NCBI GenBank assembly: GCA_030144725.1
Contig: JASKMD010000015.1
Location: forward strand, 9,828,013 to 9,892,012
Direction of reading: 5' to 3'
Length of the DNA: 64,000 nucleotides
Source: Haematococcus lacustris
Lineage: Eukaryota; Chlorophyta; Chlorophyceae; Chlamydomonadales; Haematococcaceae
Made by a program: the position numbers and the translations under genes
The notes under the pieces: generated by a model
Seen by the model: the letters and a program-made list of their open reading frames with translations, nothing else
What the model was told of the DNA's origin: nothing
The model's database searches: none
Shown: one piece after another, positions 9,601 through 20,524 of the stretch
Position numbering within the stretch: position 1 is the first letter of the stretch
How the letters are laid out: every line of letters begins with the position of its first letter

Positions 9601-11897
9601 AAGCAGGAGCAGAAGCAGCAGGAGCAGAAGCAGCAGGAGCAGAAGCAGCAGGAGCAGAAGCAGCAGGAGCAGAAGCAGCAGGAGCAGAAGCAGCAGGAGC
9701 AGAAGCAGCAGGAGCAGAAGCAGCAGGAGCAGAAGCAGCAGGAGCAGAAGCAGCAGGAGCAGAAGCAGCAGCACTAGGAGCAGAAGCTAGGAATAGTGTT
9801 ACTCTGGGAACTACAAGGACCCTGGCCCACTTTGACCAGGGGCAATGTCACTGGTGGCATACCCTGTGGGCGTGTCATCAATAGTTGTTGGTGTGCAGCA
9901 GCATCTGTGCCTCAGCTGAGTCGGGGTATGTCTCAACATCTCGCTCACAACAACAGCAACACACCAACATACAGAGAGGCACACCACACCACACCACACC
10001 ACACCGAGAGGCACACCACACCACAAGCAGCAGGTCCCGCAGGTGTGCTGCAGGGCATGGAGCACACGCTCCGCTCCCTGCTGCCTGGTGACTGGCTGCA
10101 TCTCCCCTCAGCGCATAGACCCGCTGCAGCCTGTAAGGCCACTGCCGCCCACCTCAGGGCATTACTGCCCTCACTGCCCAGGTCCTTGCAGGGCCCTCTG
10201 CTTAGTGGATGGCCTCAAACAAACCCATACCCTACACCCTTGCCTGCTAGCTGCCACTGCGGTGTGTTGGGCAGCCAAGTGCTGCATGTGTGTCAAGCCA
10301 CAGGTATGCCACAGGCTGCTGCCAGCCCAAGACATGTGATGCCTGGGTGGCCTGTTTAGACTTTGTAATGCCTGGGTGGCCTGTTAGGCTTTGTAATGCA
10401 TGGGTGGCCTGTTTAGGCTCTGTAATGCCTGGATGGCCTGTTCAGGAGAACAGTGAGCGGCAGGACTATGTGACGGAGAAACTGTACCAAGGGCTGGAGG
10501 CAGGCTGCCTGCCCATATACCTGGGCACGCCCCATGTCCTGGTGGGTCCATGGGCCAGGGGCCGACACGACCTAGGGTGAGGTAGCACACTGTGGGCCGT
10601 CGCCCTCAGACGGGCAAAGCAGAGGTGCCAACTGACATGACGATACAGCTCAGTCAAGCCGTGAAAGGGGTTGGGTGTAATCTCATCTCAGACATTTCAG
10701 ACATGGTGGCAGTTGGAGCCTAACAGCATAAGCCCACATCATCTCCGGGTGCGCTGTTGTCCCATCCCTGCTATATCCCATCCCTGATATGGGTGACACA
10801 GCCTGCAGGCTGGCATAAAGAGTGTGACTGGGTCAGGTGTTGCTTGCATAACGAATGGCATAACGTACTGCATGCTATGGTTGCTTGTCCCAGCTCCACC
10901 TAAGCTGTCGTTGTCCCAACCTGCCCATTCTCCGCCTGTGTCTGCAGGACGTGGCCCCCACTGCAGAGTCAGTGCTAGATTTCAGCCATTTTGACAGGAA
11001 TGCCACTCGGCTGATCGATCACATGCTCAGGTGCGGCTCATGGCCCATGGCTAGGCTATTGAGGAATATGCAACCCCCTGGCCCTAACGCCTGGTCCTGC
11101 TTGCTGTGGCCTGCAGCCTGGCGCAGAACAAGACTGCGTATATGAGGACCATGGTGGGTCCACATAGCCCTGTTCACTGCATGCCACCAGCCTAGAGTTT
11201 GTCCCTTCCTATCAAAGCATGTGGCAGCTGCAGCTCAATAGCATTGCCAGCAGCAGCAGCATATGCCCAGCCCATGAGGTTGTCACAGGTTCTGCTTGCT
11301 GCAGCATATAGACCTTGCAAAGTAGCGCTGCAGCAGGACACACATGCAGGACATACACCTCAGCGTCGTCACTCGATTCATCACCACCACCTACGTTAGC
11401 ATTGCCATTGCATTGGCAGCAGCAGCACATAGACCTTGCGAAGTACAACTGCTGCAGGACATCTATGCTGTGTGTGCACTGCGTGTCAAACGCCAGCTTG
11501 GCTGTCATGAGCACAACATCACCATTATGCAGGTAGCACATGCCATGTGATGATGGTGATGATGCCTGGCGTGCAGGCGTGGAAGTATATGCCATGGCAC
11601 GCCCTCTCTCTCGGCTTCCAGAAGACCCTGGCTACCTCAGGGGACGAGGTGCCCCACACCCAGTGCCAGCTGTGCCAGCTGCTGATGCGGCAGCGCATCG
11701 CGCCACAGAAGCTGCTGAAGACGCACTGCTTGCACAACGAGACCTGGATGGCTGCCAGCCGGGTGGGCGGCTCTTCCTGGGCCAACACTTCCCAGGGCCT
11801 GCTGCAGGTGCTGCAGCACAGGAAGTGGCTGAAGAACACGGTGTGGAACCCCACTAGGTGCGGGCAGTGCAGCGAGGACAAGTGGAAGATCTGGTGA
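6696..11897 (+). CDS. Alpha-1,3-fucosyltransferase-like glycosyltransferase (GT10 family)
   Basis: Predicted Golgi type II enzyme transferring fucose from GDP-fucose to glycans. Exons: 6696-~6939, 6999-7048, 7129-7190, 7657-7698, 7828-7909, 8055-8108, 8394-8591, 9426-9488, 10446-10541, 10948-11030, 11117-11153 and 11577-11897 (TGA); about 445 residues. The N-terminus holds a signal anchor (LLLLLLAALLGC). GT10 landmarks appear in order: VDQYSAKDADALWYH, MESSYFY, FDIEMTYRRCSHVPVP, the SNCGAA..R motif in exon 8394-8591 followed by AWGACKRN, KYEIFRRYKFCI, ENSERQDYVTEKLYQGLEAG with CLPIYLG, and a terminal WKYMPW block. The last exon adds a Cys-rich tail (CQLCQLL; CGQC). An alternative in-frame ATG lies at 6672. 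The end of exon 1 is ambiguous: A/GTCGTG at 6939 keeps phase, and a GC donor at 6918 would also. Acceptor specificity (core N-glycan or other) cannot be told from sequence. Confidence 0.88.
7395..7560 (+). repeat. Dispersed intronic repeat, copy 2
   Basis: This is the plus-orientation partner of the repeat at 4911-5060. It lies in the third intron of the fucosyltransferase gene. The two copies sit in introns of divergently transcribed genes, so each is in the same orientation relative to its host gene. Confidence 0.6.
8824..8935. repeat. 36-bp minisatellite in a fucosyltransferase intron
   Basis: A 36-bp unit (CCACCTGCTCAACACAGCCC...) is repeated about three times almost perfectly within the intron between exons 8394-8591 and 9426-9488. 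C-rich tandem sequence also fills 8280-8350. Confidence 0.8.
9213..9420. repeat. 9-bp minisatellite (TGCACTGCC)n
   Basis: About 23 perfect copies of a 9-bp unit end 5 bp before the acceptor CTCCAG of fucosyltransferase exon 9426-9488. The repeat therefore supplies the polypyrimidine/branch region of that intron. Open frames across it on both strands are artefacts of the 9-bp period. Confidence 0.95.
9541..9780. repeat. 15-bp minisatellite (AGCAGGAGCAGAAGC)n
   Basis: About 15 copies of a purine-rich 12-15-bp unit lie in the next fucosyltransferase intron, just after exon 9426-9488. The long poly-Leu and Arg-Ser frames across it follow from the repeat period and are not genes. Confidence 0.95.
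10338..10445. repeat. Intronic tandem repeat carrying TGTAA motifs
   Basis: About four copies of a unit of about 33 bp (GCCTGGGTGGCCTGTTTAG + ACTTTGTAAT) run directly into the acceptor of fucosyltransferase exon 10446-10541. Three copies contain TGTAA, the chlorophyte polyadenylation signal. Confidence 0.8.
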
Positions 11898-13277
11898 AGG
11901 GAGATGAGGGAGGCAGGGTAGAGGGGGTGAGGGCGGAGGGATATGTAGAGGGGGAGGAGGGAAGGGAGGGAGGGTGGAAGGAAGCTAAAGGGGAGTGAGA
12001 GTGTACTGCCCGTGCCCTTACCTCGACCTTGGGTGCAGCTGTGGGCTGCAAGTGTGTGGAAGTGCTGGTTCCTGGTCTGCTTCACATTGCGGTCCAAACA
12101 GGAGCTGGTGGGAAGGGATAAGGGGAAAGGGCGGGAAAGGGAGTCGGCGAGAGAAAGGTGCAGGGTATCTGCTGCTGCAGCTCTTGCCCTTGTCCCTGCT
12201 TGTGTTGGGTGTCAGACAGGATGAGGGTGGCTGCAGCACTGCAAAAGAGCTGGTGGCGCCATCTTCTTCACCGCAGGCCACAGCCAGGAGCTAGACACAC
12301 CCACTGCATGTCCAAACACCTTGCTCTGGTGGCTTTGTGTTCGTGCCACGGGGGTGGGTGTCCTGTGGGCCGCTCTGGGGGGTGGCTTCTGCCTAGGCTG
12401 ACTGTACAGTGCTGACTGCTGACTGCACCCCAGGTGGGCGCCTGTGGGGCAGCCAAGGACCTCAGCTCCTCCCGGCCCTGCAGGCCGCAGGCTGTCCAGC
12501 AGCCAGAAGCTGTACTACAGACTGCAGTAGCCGGGGCAGTAGCCGGCCATCCCAACATAGCCTTGGGCCTAGCAGAGAATACTACAGGGGTTGGGGTCAT
12601 GGGAGTCACCTTCCGTACTTCACCCTGACCCTGACCCATACCACCCACCCTCACCTCACCCACCCTCATTCCACCCACCCTCGCCCCAGTCCCTGTGATG
12701 GGAGGTTGTGATGCACCGGCTCCCAGCCTCCGGTGTGGGAGGAGGCTCTCCTGCGCTGTCAACTCCTTGCCACGATCCAAGGCGTTGCTCACACTGGATC
12801 TTTTCCTTTTCCCAGCTCACTGGCTGAGCATGCCAGTGCCTCATGTCATGGATTTGGATTGCCAGCCTGCAGCCGGATCTCCCTTACAGAGTAGGAGGGT
12901 TGCACCACTGGCCAGAGCCAGGCCAGTGCCGCTTGTTAGGGCTGCAGCTAGGGCACAGGGGCGGTGTTGGGCCACTGCAGGGGGGCCAGTGAGGGGGCAG
13001 GCGGCCAGCTGTGCCGGGGCCCATGCTGCTGCTGGCGATTAGCGAGTAGGATGCACAGTCCAGCCGTAGTCTGAGGGAGCAGACCAGCTTGCACTAGCAC
13101 AGCCAGTAGCTTGCAGTATCACAGACAGTAAAGTCTGAGGCACATACGCATACACTTTTGATGTTACCAAGACGGGGATGGGGTTGCATGGTGTTTCAGA
13201 TTAGGAAAATTACCATGCAAAACGGGCAGAAAGTGTTGCAGCCATTGTCTTGCATTGCAGCTGGTGGCACGGACCTG
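11898..13277. other. Gene-poor stretch after the fucosyltransferase
   Basis: The stretch holds purine-rich (11900-12000, 12110-12160) and C/T-rich (12600-12690) tracts. A plus frame at 12434-12628 (containing AVLQTAVAGAVAGHPNIALG) and the overlapping minus frame at 12268-12792 are both open and neither is recognised. No exon chain could be built. Confidence 0.3.
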
Positions 13278-13489
13278 TTACACTGCTCGAGCGTCACAGC
13301 TGTACCAGGCAGATGTGTCCATGGCCATGCCACCTGCCTGGTAGAGCTGTGATGCATAGGGTGAGGCCAATGAACAGCTGTCTGCAGCCAGGCTGATGGC
13401 CCGGGCAGGCAGTAAGCGCTGTAACGTCAGGATGGCCTCGAAAGAAAAGCCGCCGCTGCTGCTGTCGCTGTCTTTGTCCACGCTGGTGG
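13278..13489 (-). CDS. Orphan coding-like exon, unknown protein
   Basis: After the acceptor CCTCACAG on the minus strand an open frame reads TSVDKDSDSSSGGFSFEAIL, continues with LQRLLPARAISLAADSCSLA and ends with TAA at 13278-13280. Composition is coding-like and the acceptor is good. The upstream exon was not found; the sequence behind it (13545-13580) contains the dispersed intronic repeat. An internal donor after LYQAG is possible, in which case more exons follow. No family is recognised. Confidence 0.35.
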
Positions 13490-14044
13490 CTGTGAGGCAG
13501 GTCTCCCCCTCTAGGTCACATGGTCACAGTAGCTAGACCTGGACAAGCAACTGTGCCATGTGCATGGAAACAGAACTCCACACAGCCCCTTAACGCAGAC
13601 TGAGTGGCCCCTGGTGGTCCCTGGTGGTCCGACTCTAATGTAGGCCCTAGTGAGGGACAAGGGGGCTGCAGCCAGGGTAGTGAGTCGTGCATTATGAGTA
13701 CATCGCAGCCGCATCAAGAGCTACGTATAGCCTGTGTATAATCTGCCCACGTTGGGGTGTGTGTGATTGAGCGGCGTCATCTGGTGCTCGTCATCTGGGC
13801 ATCAGGACCCGAGCGTTATTGCCAAGGAGCCGATTCTTCTTTTCCTCACCACGTACATCCGGCCCTCTGCCTCCCAACGGCTACTGCTGGCCAAGCTCTT
13901 CGTTTGAGCAGCTCAGAGTCCTGCCTTGGTCTCTACCGTCCTGTGACCGGCCGTGGATGGCTCCCGAAAGGATATTTGTAACTCCCAACCACCTATGAGC
14001 GAAAAGCGATCTGCCCTGCTCGCAATCTTGAGAAGATAACAAGG

Positions 14045-16409
14045 ATGCAGTTGAGAGCCAGTCTGTCAAAACCTGTGTCGCGCGTTAGAACCGCAGGGCC
14101 GGTGCCAGGTGCCGGGGCCAGGTGAGCTCCGTGCGAGAGAGTGAGCAGCCCCTGCCGCGATTGAGAGTCTGTCGAGCACTGCACCTTGCTCAAGATTGCA
14201 CGCACCAAGATATCCGAGCTCACTGAGCGTCCAATCACAGTCGACACCACCCTAAACCCATCACCACGGGTCCTTCCCGCTTGTAGTAGGGCCTGCACCA
14301 TGATCTGAAGAGCCTGGCACCACCCACAACATGGACCTGTGGTGGCCGCAGCCACCGTGTGGGCCCTGGCCGCCCTTCACTCAAAGTCCCTACCAATAGA
14401 TCCACTCTACTTCATGAAGTCCGTGGGATGCCTTCCGCGGGGGTGGAGTCCAGGGGGGCAGGTAAGCCCTCAAGACACATGCCCCCTGTGCTTGCTTGTG
14501 TCTGACCAGCGGTCCTTTGGCTACATGGTGCCAGCGGTAGACATCTTCTGTCATCACACCCCATGGTGCATGGAGCAGCCTGCATGCCTCTGGGGTATTT
14601 TAGGTGGTGGTCATAGGGATGCAAGCATCATGCAACAGCATCAGCAGCAGCAGTAGCGGTAGTATCAGTGAGTTATGTGGAAGGCGTGACAATGCTGTTA
14701 GTAGTGTGTAGGTAGTGTGGTGTGTCAGCTGCATCAGCTGTGTCAGCTGGTACGGCTGCTTGTCCTTGCCCAGACCGCCATCATCGCCATCCTTGTGGCA
14801 ATGCTGCTTAGTGCAATGTAGCTCTGCTGGAACATGGAAAGCTATGGGCCCGTGATGTGATGCTTGCTTGCACAGAAGGAGGCAGCCACATCAAGTTCCA
14901 AGGGGTGCACCATGTGGCGCTGCTGTGTGCTGACTTGGACAAAGCGCTACAATTCTACGAGACCGTGTTGGGTGAGCGCTGCCTGCTGAGCTGGCATATG
15001 CAAATGTCAGTTGGGGTATGTGGCAACCTTGGCTGCTGATGCATCACCAGCACCAGCACCAGCACCAGCAGCACCAGCATGCTGCTAGGGCAAACCAACT
15101 ACCACGTCGGCAGCAGCAAGGAGCAGTGCTGGAGCAGCAGCAGTCGCAGCTAGGAGGAGTGTTATGCCGGGAATGGTAAGGACCCTGGCCAGCGTTGTGA
15201 TAGGTCAAGTCTTGGCTGAGGCGCACTCAGGGACATAGAGTTGGTGGGTTGGGCTGAGGGCTGGTGGGTGCTGGTCATGCAGGGCTCCAGGTGAACCCTG
15301 ATCGGCCTCATGACAAGCTGCCCTACCGAGGCGCCTGGCTGTGGATTGGGACAGAGATGATTCACCTCATGGAGCTGCCTAACCCCGACCCTCTGTCAGG
15401 TCGCCCTGAGGTAAGCCCCTGGCAATGCACACCCGCCTTGCTGCTGCTGCCGCGGTGCGCAGTTGCTTGTGAGTCACACCTGTGAGCTGCTGATGTGAGC
15501 TCTGCTGCTGTGTGCCGTCAACATCACAACTGTTGCATTGTCATGTGCATGCTTGGCTGCCTGTGAACTGCTGCCGTGAGTGGCTTCTGTTAGCGGTTGC
15601 TGTGGGCTGCTGCTATGAGCTGCTACTGTATGTGATTGCCTTGCTGTTGCTGCAAAGGTTGTTGTGTCCATTGTCAACAGGTAGCATCATGTAGCCTGCA
15701 GCCTGCACCAACACCTGGCTAGCACAGGGCTCCATGCAAGCTCCTCCTCAACAGGCCGGCGGCACAGCCAAAGCGCAACATGTGGTGCCACAGCTCATTG
15801 CCATGTATTTATGTGCCATGCAGCATGGCGGTCGAGACAGACACTTCTGTGTTGGGGTGGAAGACATCGGGCCACTGGTGGAGAAGTTGAAGGCGTCTGG
15901 TGTGCCTTACACGATGAGCATGAGTGGGCGACCCGCCGTGTTCTTCCGTGACCCTGGTGGGTGCTTGGGTATTGCTGTGGCGTTGGCAAGAGGTTGATGG
16001 CTGGCACTGTGCCGCCCTGCTTCAGCCTGCCAGGCTCTGCAGGCAGCTCATGCAGCAATAGCCTCACAGGACAGGCGCATGGCCACTTTCCTAGGATGTG
16101 TCCCATCTGCTTAGCTTTACAAGTTTATCCAGACAGGTTAACGAGCCTGTATAGGATCACAAAGTAGGGTGCAGAATATCATACCACTTCGAACCTAGTG
16201 TATCCAACACGTCCAAGATTCAGTAGTAGATGGACCCGAACGCTCTTCTTACCCACTGGCAGCTGTACACCTGATGGGTACAGCCATGCGAGATAAGCAT
16301 TGCGTCATCACTGTCAACTGGCCCATAGCTCAACCCCCCTGTCATGCCTTGCCACCGCCTTGTAGATGCAAACTGCCTGGAGGTAGTACAGCAGCAGCAG
16401 TGGCGATGA
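14045..16409 (+). CDS. Glyoxalase I-like VOC-superfamily protein, probably plastid-targeted
   Basis: Exons: 14045-14121 (basic, Ser/Ala-rich leader MQLRASLSKPVSRVRTAG, transit-peptide-like), 14876-14971, 15283-15410, 15824-15956 and 16366-16409 (TGA). The second to fifth exons join in phase. The core reads GVHHVALLCADLDKALQFYE, then PHDKLPYRGAWLW, MIHLMELPNPDPLSGRPE, HGGRDRHFCVGVED, SGRPAVFFRDPDANCLEV. This is the conserved plant/cyanobacterial glyoxalase I-like fold, with the usual metal-ligand positions His (HHV), Glu (MEL), His (DRH) and Glu (LEV). The family isomerises glutathione hemithioacetals of methylglyoxal or related substrates; this member's substrate is not proven. Phase shows that at least one exon between 14121 and 14876 was not found. 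TGTAA at 16756-16760 is a candidate polyadenylation signal. Confidence 0.85.
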
Positions 16410-16460
16410 CGAGCCCTGATGGTCCCACCCGCAAAGTGCCTCTTAAAGGCGCATGCAGCA
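16395..16460 (+). repeat. Short dispersed repeat overlapping the VOC stop codon
   Basis: About 60 bp starting CAGCAGTGGCGATGACGAGC and continuing through AAAGTGCCT..AAAGGCGCAT occurs again at 38355-38420, in an intron of the ankyrin/WW gene. The last residues of the VOC protein (QQQQWR) are encoded inside it, so the repeat appears to have supplied the C-terminus. Confidence 0.7.
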
Positions 16461-17104
16461 CCCTCTTAAACGACTGGCGGCAGCTGGCAGCATGGGAGAC
16501 TACCCGCCATCATTCCCGGAGACTGATACACAGTTGCCTGCCTTCTCGCGCACACATTGTACCCTTCAGTGGCACATGAGGAGCTTCATGTCAAGGATTT
16601 GCCGGCCGTCGGTGCTCAATGACGTGCACCTGATGAAACACATGTTCGATTGCGCGCCTGATTGTTGGTAGGCAGTTGAGAATGCATTTTTGCAGTACAT
16701 GCCATTGCATGGCTGGGCTCCGTTGGTTTTCCTTTCTATGCTTGTGCCACCACATTGTAAACTATGCCCTGGGGAGCCTGGCACCTCCCTGGAGTCAGAG
16801 GCTGTACATTCTTGATCTCAAGGCCTTGTGACTCTTGACGCGGAGGATTATTTGTGACTATTAGCACCCCAATACAGCTCGCAGGGGGTAATGACACACA
16901 CTAATGAGTTCCGGGCTGCTGCTAGGCTTTGACTGGGCGGTCTCGCGACAGCCGAACCTCACGGCATGAATACAAGTACCGCGCTCCCTCACAACCGATT
17001 TGCTGGGTCGCCATTGCTACATTCCATTCCGTACACCCGCTCACACGTCATCTCACGCAACAACGCAAACGCTCGTATTGGGCAAACGCCACTCGCGCCT
17101 CGTG
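16410..17104. other. 3' flank of the VOC gene, no further gene supported
   Basis: The stretch contains the presumed 3' UTR with TGTAA at 16756 and short frames with no recognisable product. Confidence 0.35.
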
Positions 17105-17436
17105 ATGCGGAGTGAGCGGGAGCTCACGTAAGTGGAGGGTGATGTGAGGTCGGCTTGGTACTGCCAACAGCCTGCTCCACTTGCAGTTGCCTTGAATGCC
17201 GGGTAACGGCAGTGTTCGTGCGCTGCAGATGTTGCTGGAGGCCCGCTCACTTCCGCGCCTCGTGCGCCGCAGAACCCATAAGGGACGCAAGGCGGGGGCA
17301 GCGGGGAAGGGGGGAGCGGCGGATACTGCGGGGAAGGCGGGAAGGGGAAGGGGACCAGCAGGTGCAGCGGCTGCAGCAAGACATCAACCGGCTGGACCAG
17401 CGCATGCAACGCGTGGACCGCGAGATGATCACCTGA
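17105..17436 (+). CDS. Small basic coiled-coil protein, unknown
   Basis: A first exon 17105-17127 (MRSERELT) can be spliced through GTAAGT to an acceptor at about 17184 or 17229, both keeping the same frame to TGA at 17434-17436. The product is Arg/Gly-rich in the middle and ends in a heptad-like segment (QQVQRLQQDINRLDQRMQRV). It could be a small host protein or a Gag-like relic next to the repeat complex. Confidence 0.3.
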
Positions 17437-17654
17437 CTTGCATCTCTTGAGTACCGGCGTTGACGGAGGCAAGCACGCATTACACATTACATGCGGCTTT
17501 ACACGCGTGCACTGAGGCGCCCTTCATGAGGGACTATGGCGGACGCAAGTAGCGGCACAGAAGCAGTAAGGGGAGTGTTGTCCTCATCATAGTGATCAGC
17601 AGAGGCTAGGGATTTGTAGGGTTAGGGAGGCAGGCAGCGGGTCACCCCCGCCTC

Positions 17655-19031
17655 AGGTGTTCCCAACTAACAGAAAATGACAGGAAACCGACCCTTGGCA
17701 GTAGGACGGCTGTAACTCTGCACTCACTGCGCCAAATACTATGCTAGATGATTCACAATGTAGCCAACCCGGCCAGCTACCTTTCGACCATCCAGAATAG
17801 TTTTACACTCAGTAGGTCGTGCACATCAAAGCATCAAAGTTGGTGATTCAAATTCGAGCCGTTGCGGAGCATGCAGTCATCGCTACGACCGCCCGCGTCG
17901 CTGAGGCTGCTCTACGCGAGCGTGCGCGTCGACAGCAGCAGTCGGATCGGAGAGCGGTTGCGGGAATGTGACACTGAGCCCACCTCCCCCCATACCTGGA
18001 GGGCAATGCCACAGCTCAACCATTGAGACTTACAGCATGCTACTTACTAGGTTAAGCTCCTCTCTAACATTGCTACAAACGCTCATACTCAGATAAGCCA
18101 AACGCTCACTTTGGTCTGTGACCCTCAACTCCCTTAGCCGATCTCAAGGCCAGAGCCATGCAGTCAGTAACACAGCTCCACACCATGACCGAGTTTTGAC
18201 TCGGCTCCTCCCAGAGTTACACTCCCCTACATGCCATCCACCTGCGTGCAAAGTTTCATAGCTCAACTGCCACCCCACAGTGGTGCTCTGGGAGGGGTGG
18301 GCTGGGAGGGGTGGGCTGGGAGGGGGTGGGCTTGGGGAGGGGGCGAGGGGAAGGGCTGGGAGGGGGTGGGCAGGCTCAATGAGGTGGGCTCCTGCAATGA
18401 TGGGTGAAGGGGGGGCGGGCATGGTGAGTCGTTGCATGCCGTGGCCATGATATTGCCTAATGAACATGATGTAGCTTTGAAAGTGTCAAACTGAACGAGG
18501 CCTGGGCTGTTTAGCGTGCGGGTTGTTGCAATAGATGCGCCAATGAGTCATGAACAAACATTTCGTGTCGCTTTTTCTCTAGGTGCAGCAGGTGCAACAC
18601 AGTGGAGGACACAGTGGAGGAGGGGGGGTGTAACCCGGTGATACCTTAGTGTGCGCCGACCCAAATGATGTCTTCGGCGAGATGCGAACACGAATATATG
18701 TTTCAATCACCCCGTCTAGGTGCCCTGCACGCCCGGCAGACATCGCGTTGTGTGTCAGCCTGACATTCCATTTGTGCACAACCAGCTCACTGCGCTAGTT
18801 AGATGGGGCCTCGGCGATGTGGCTCACCGTGCCAAGGAGAGCCGTCTCGCCGCTGTGATTTGTTCGCGGGCACATGTGGCAGTACGCGAGCAAAGACTCC
18901 AATGGCTAGCGCTGATGGTCAGATTACGCGGACTAAACCGCCAATGCCATTGTGATAAACGCTATCGAAAACAGTGCGGTATTGAGAGAGTACTTGCATG
19001 AAGATTACCAACCCCATGTTGGGAACACCCG
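17655..19031. mobile_element. Non-autonomous element Z, left member of a head-to-head pair
   Basis: The left end reads TCAGGTGTTCCCAAC; the right end (reverse complement) reads TCGGGTGTTCCCAAC at about 19012-19027. Its left 320 bp (17655-17975) recur inverted at 35925-36245. Inside, 17840-17971 keeps an open plus frame (AVAEHAVIATTARVAEAALR, then a stop at GM). A 250-bp segment at 18010-18260 is shared with 29540-29730 and 31545-31800. The class is not established: the termini look like TIRs, but no clear target-site duplication was seen. Confidence 0.5.
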
Positions 19032-19760
19032 ACCTCAGGCGTTCCCAACATGGGGTTGGTAATGTTCATGCAAGTACTCTATCAATACTGCACTGTTTTC
19101 GATAGCGTTTGTCACATTGGCAGCCGTAACTTATTCCGCGTAATCTGACCATCAGCGCAAGCCATTGCGTTCTTTGCTCGCGTACTGCCACATGTGCCCG
19201 CGAACAAATCACAGCGGCGAGAAGGGTCTCCTTGGCACGGTGAGCCGCATCCCTGTGACCCCATCTAACTAGCGTAGTGAGCTGGTTGTGCACAAATGGA
19301 ATGTCCGGCCAACACCCATCGCGATGCCTGCCGGACGTGCAGGGCACCTAGACGGGGTGATTGAAACATATATTCGTGTTCGCTTCTCGCCCAAGACATC
19401 ATTTGGGTCGGCGCACACTAAGGTATCACCGGGTTACACCCCCCCTCCTCCACTGTGTCCTCCACTGTGTTGCACCGGCTGCACTTAGAGAAAAAGCGAC
19501 ACGAAATGTTTGTTTATGACCCATTGGCGCATCTATTGAAACAACCCGCACGCTTTACAGCCCAGGCCTCGTTCAGTTTGACAGCTTCAAAGTTACATCA
19601 TGCTCATTAGGCAGTTTCATGGCCACGGCATGCAACGACTCACCATGCCCGCCCCCCCTTCACCCATCGTTGCAGGTGCCCACCTTATTGAGCCTGCCAC
19701 CCCCTCACAGCTCTCCCCCTCGCCCCCCCCAAACCACCGTTGCCTTCAACCCTCGCTTCA
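18285..19760. repeat. Large imperfect palindrome, arms of about 0.7 kb, centre about 19032
   Basis: Sequence on either side of the centre (CCATGTTGGGAACA / TGTTCCCAACATGG types) reads as reverse complements over about 700 bp, ending in C/G-rich CCCAGCCCACCCC-type tracts. Both arms keep a 93-codon frame (18720-19001 plus; 19066-19347 minus) sharing FVHNQLT, VICSRAHVAVREQR and CDKRYRKQC, and a 66-codon antisense frame. Because the DNA itself is conserved, shared frames do not prove coding. Confidence 0.85.
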
Positions 19761-20293
19761 CGTCCCAAACAACCCTCTCCTAGCCCTCCTAGCCCACCCT
19801 ATCCTAGCCCACCCCCTCCCAGTCCACCCCTCCCAGCCCACCCCTTCCCAGCCCACCCCCTCCTAGCCCACCCCTTCCCAGCCTCCCCCTCCCAGCCCAC
19901 CCCCTCCTAGCCCACCCCCTCCCAGCCCACAACCTTCAAGCCTACCCACCCTCTCCCTTGCTCGCTGCCTACTCCCCCTTCCCTTCCCCGTCCCTTCCCA
20001 GCCCTAGCCACCACCATGGGGGGTAAGAGGCTCAGCAAGAAGCGCACCAATGCAATCCAGCTGCTGCAGCAAGACAAGCGCCGTGGGGGTGAATGGTGAA
20101 TGTGGGGGACCATGCAAGCCAGCAGCGGGTTTCAGCAGCAGCAACAACAGCAGGGTGCAACAGAGTTGTGTCAGCTGGTGTGCCCCCACCACAGCCCCAC
20201 CCACCCCCACAGCCACCCCCACAGCAGCCACCCCAGCAGCAAGGGCCGCCTGCATCACCTAATTTCGGCCACATGTATCAGTTAGCACTAGCT

Positions 20294-20523
20294 TGTGACG
20301 GTGCGCTTATGCGTATCCGTAAACCACACTTTAGCAGAGTGACAGAGGAGGTCAATGGTGGGCTGCTACCAGCTCACCATTCGGGTTCGACTCCCGAGGG
20401 TCCCGTTCTAAACCTGGGCTCAGTTGCTGTGCGAGAGTGTGGATAGTAGAGACTGCGTTGGACATTTCTAAGTGGACATGCCGCTCACACTGTAAGATTA
20501 AAGGCAGCGGCTGCGCCGTGACA
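20294..20523 (+). repeat. 5' LTR of the gypsy element
   Basis: The LTR runs TG...CA over 230 bp. It contains a perfect tRNA-type T-arm (TCGGG-TTCGACT-CCCGA, 20380-20396) with a B-box match GGTTCGACTCC and, about 50 bp upstream, an A-box-like TAGCAGAGTGA. TGTAAGATTAAA near 20490 may serve as its polyadenylation signal. Confidence 0.9.
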
Positions 20524-20524
20524 A

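Noticed and set aside
9122..9884. Frames with poly(CLHC), poly-Leu or Arg-Ser repeats
   Set aside because: They are products of the 9-bp and 15-bp minisatellites inside fucosyltransferase introns.
14400..14656. Exon on either strand at 14400-14600 (plus and minus frames both open)
   Set aside because: Neither could be joined in phase to the VOC exons or to another gene, and the two strands contradict each other.
17840..17971. Independent gene for the AVAEHAVIATTARVAEAALR frame
   Set aside because: It lies inside a 320-bp repeat whose second copy (35925-36245) has two stops in the same frame, so it is probably transposon debris.
20380..20396. A true tRNA gene in the LTR
   Set aside because: Only the T-arm is complete; no 7-bp acceptor stem or anticodon arm could be built around it.
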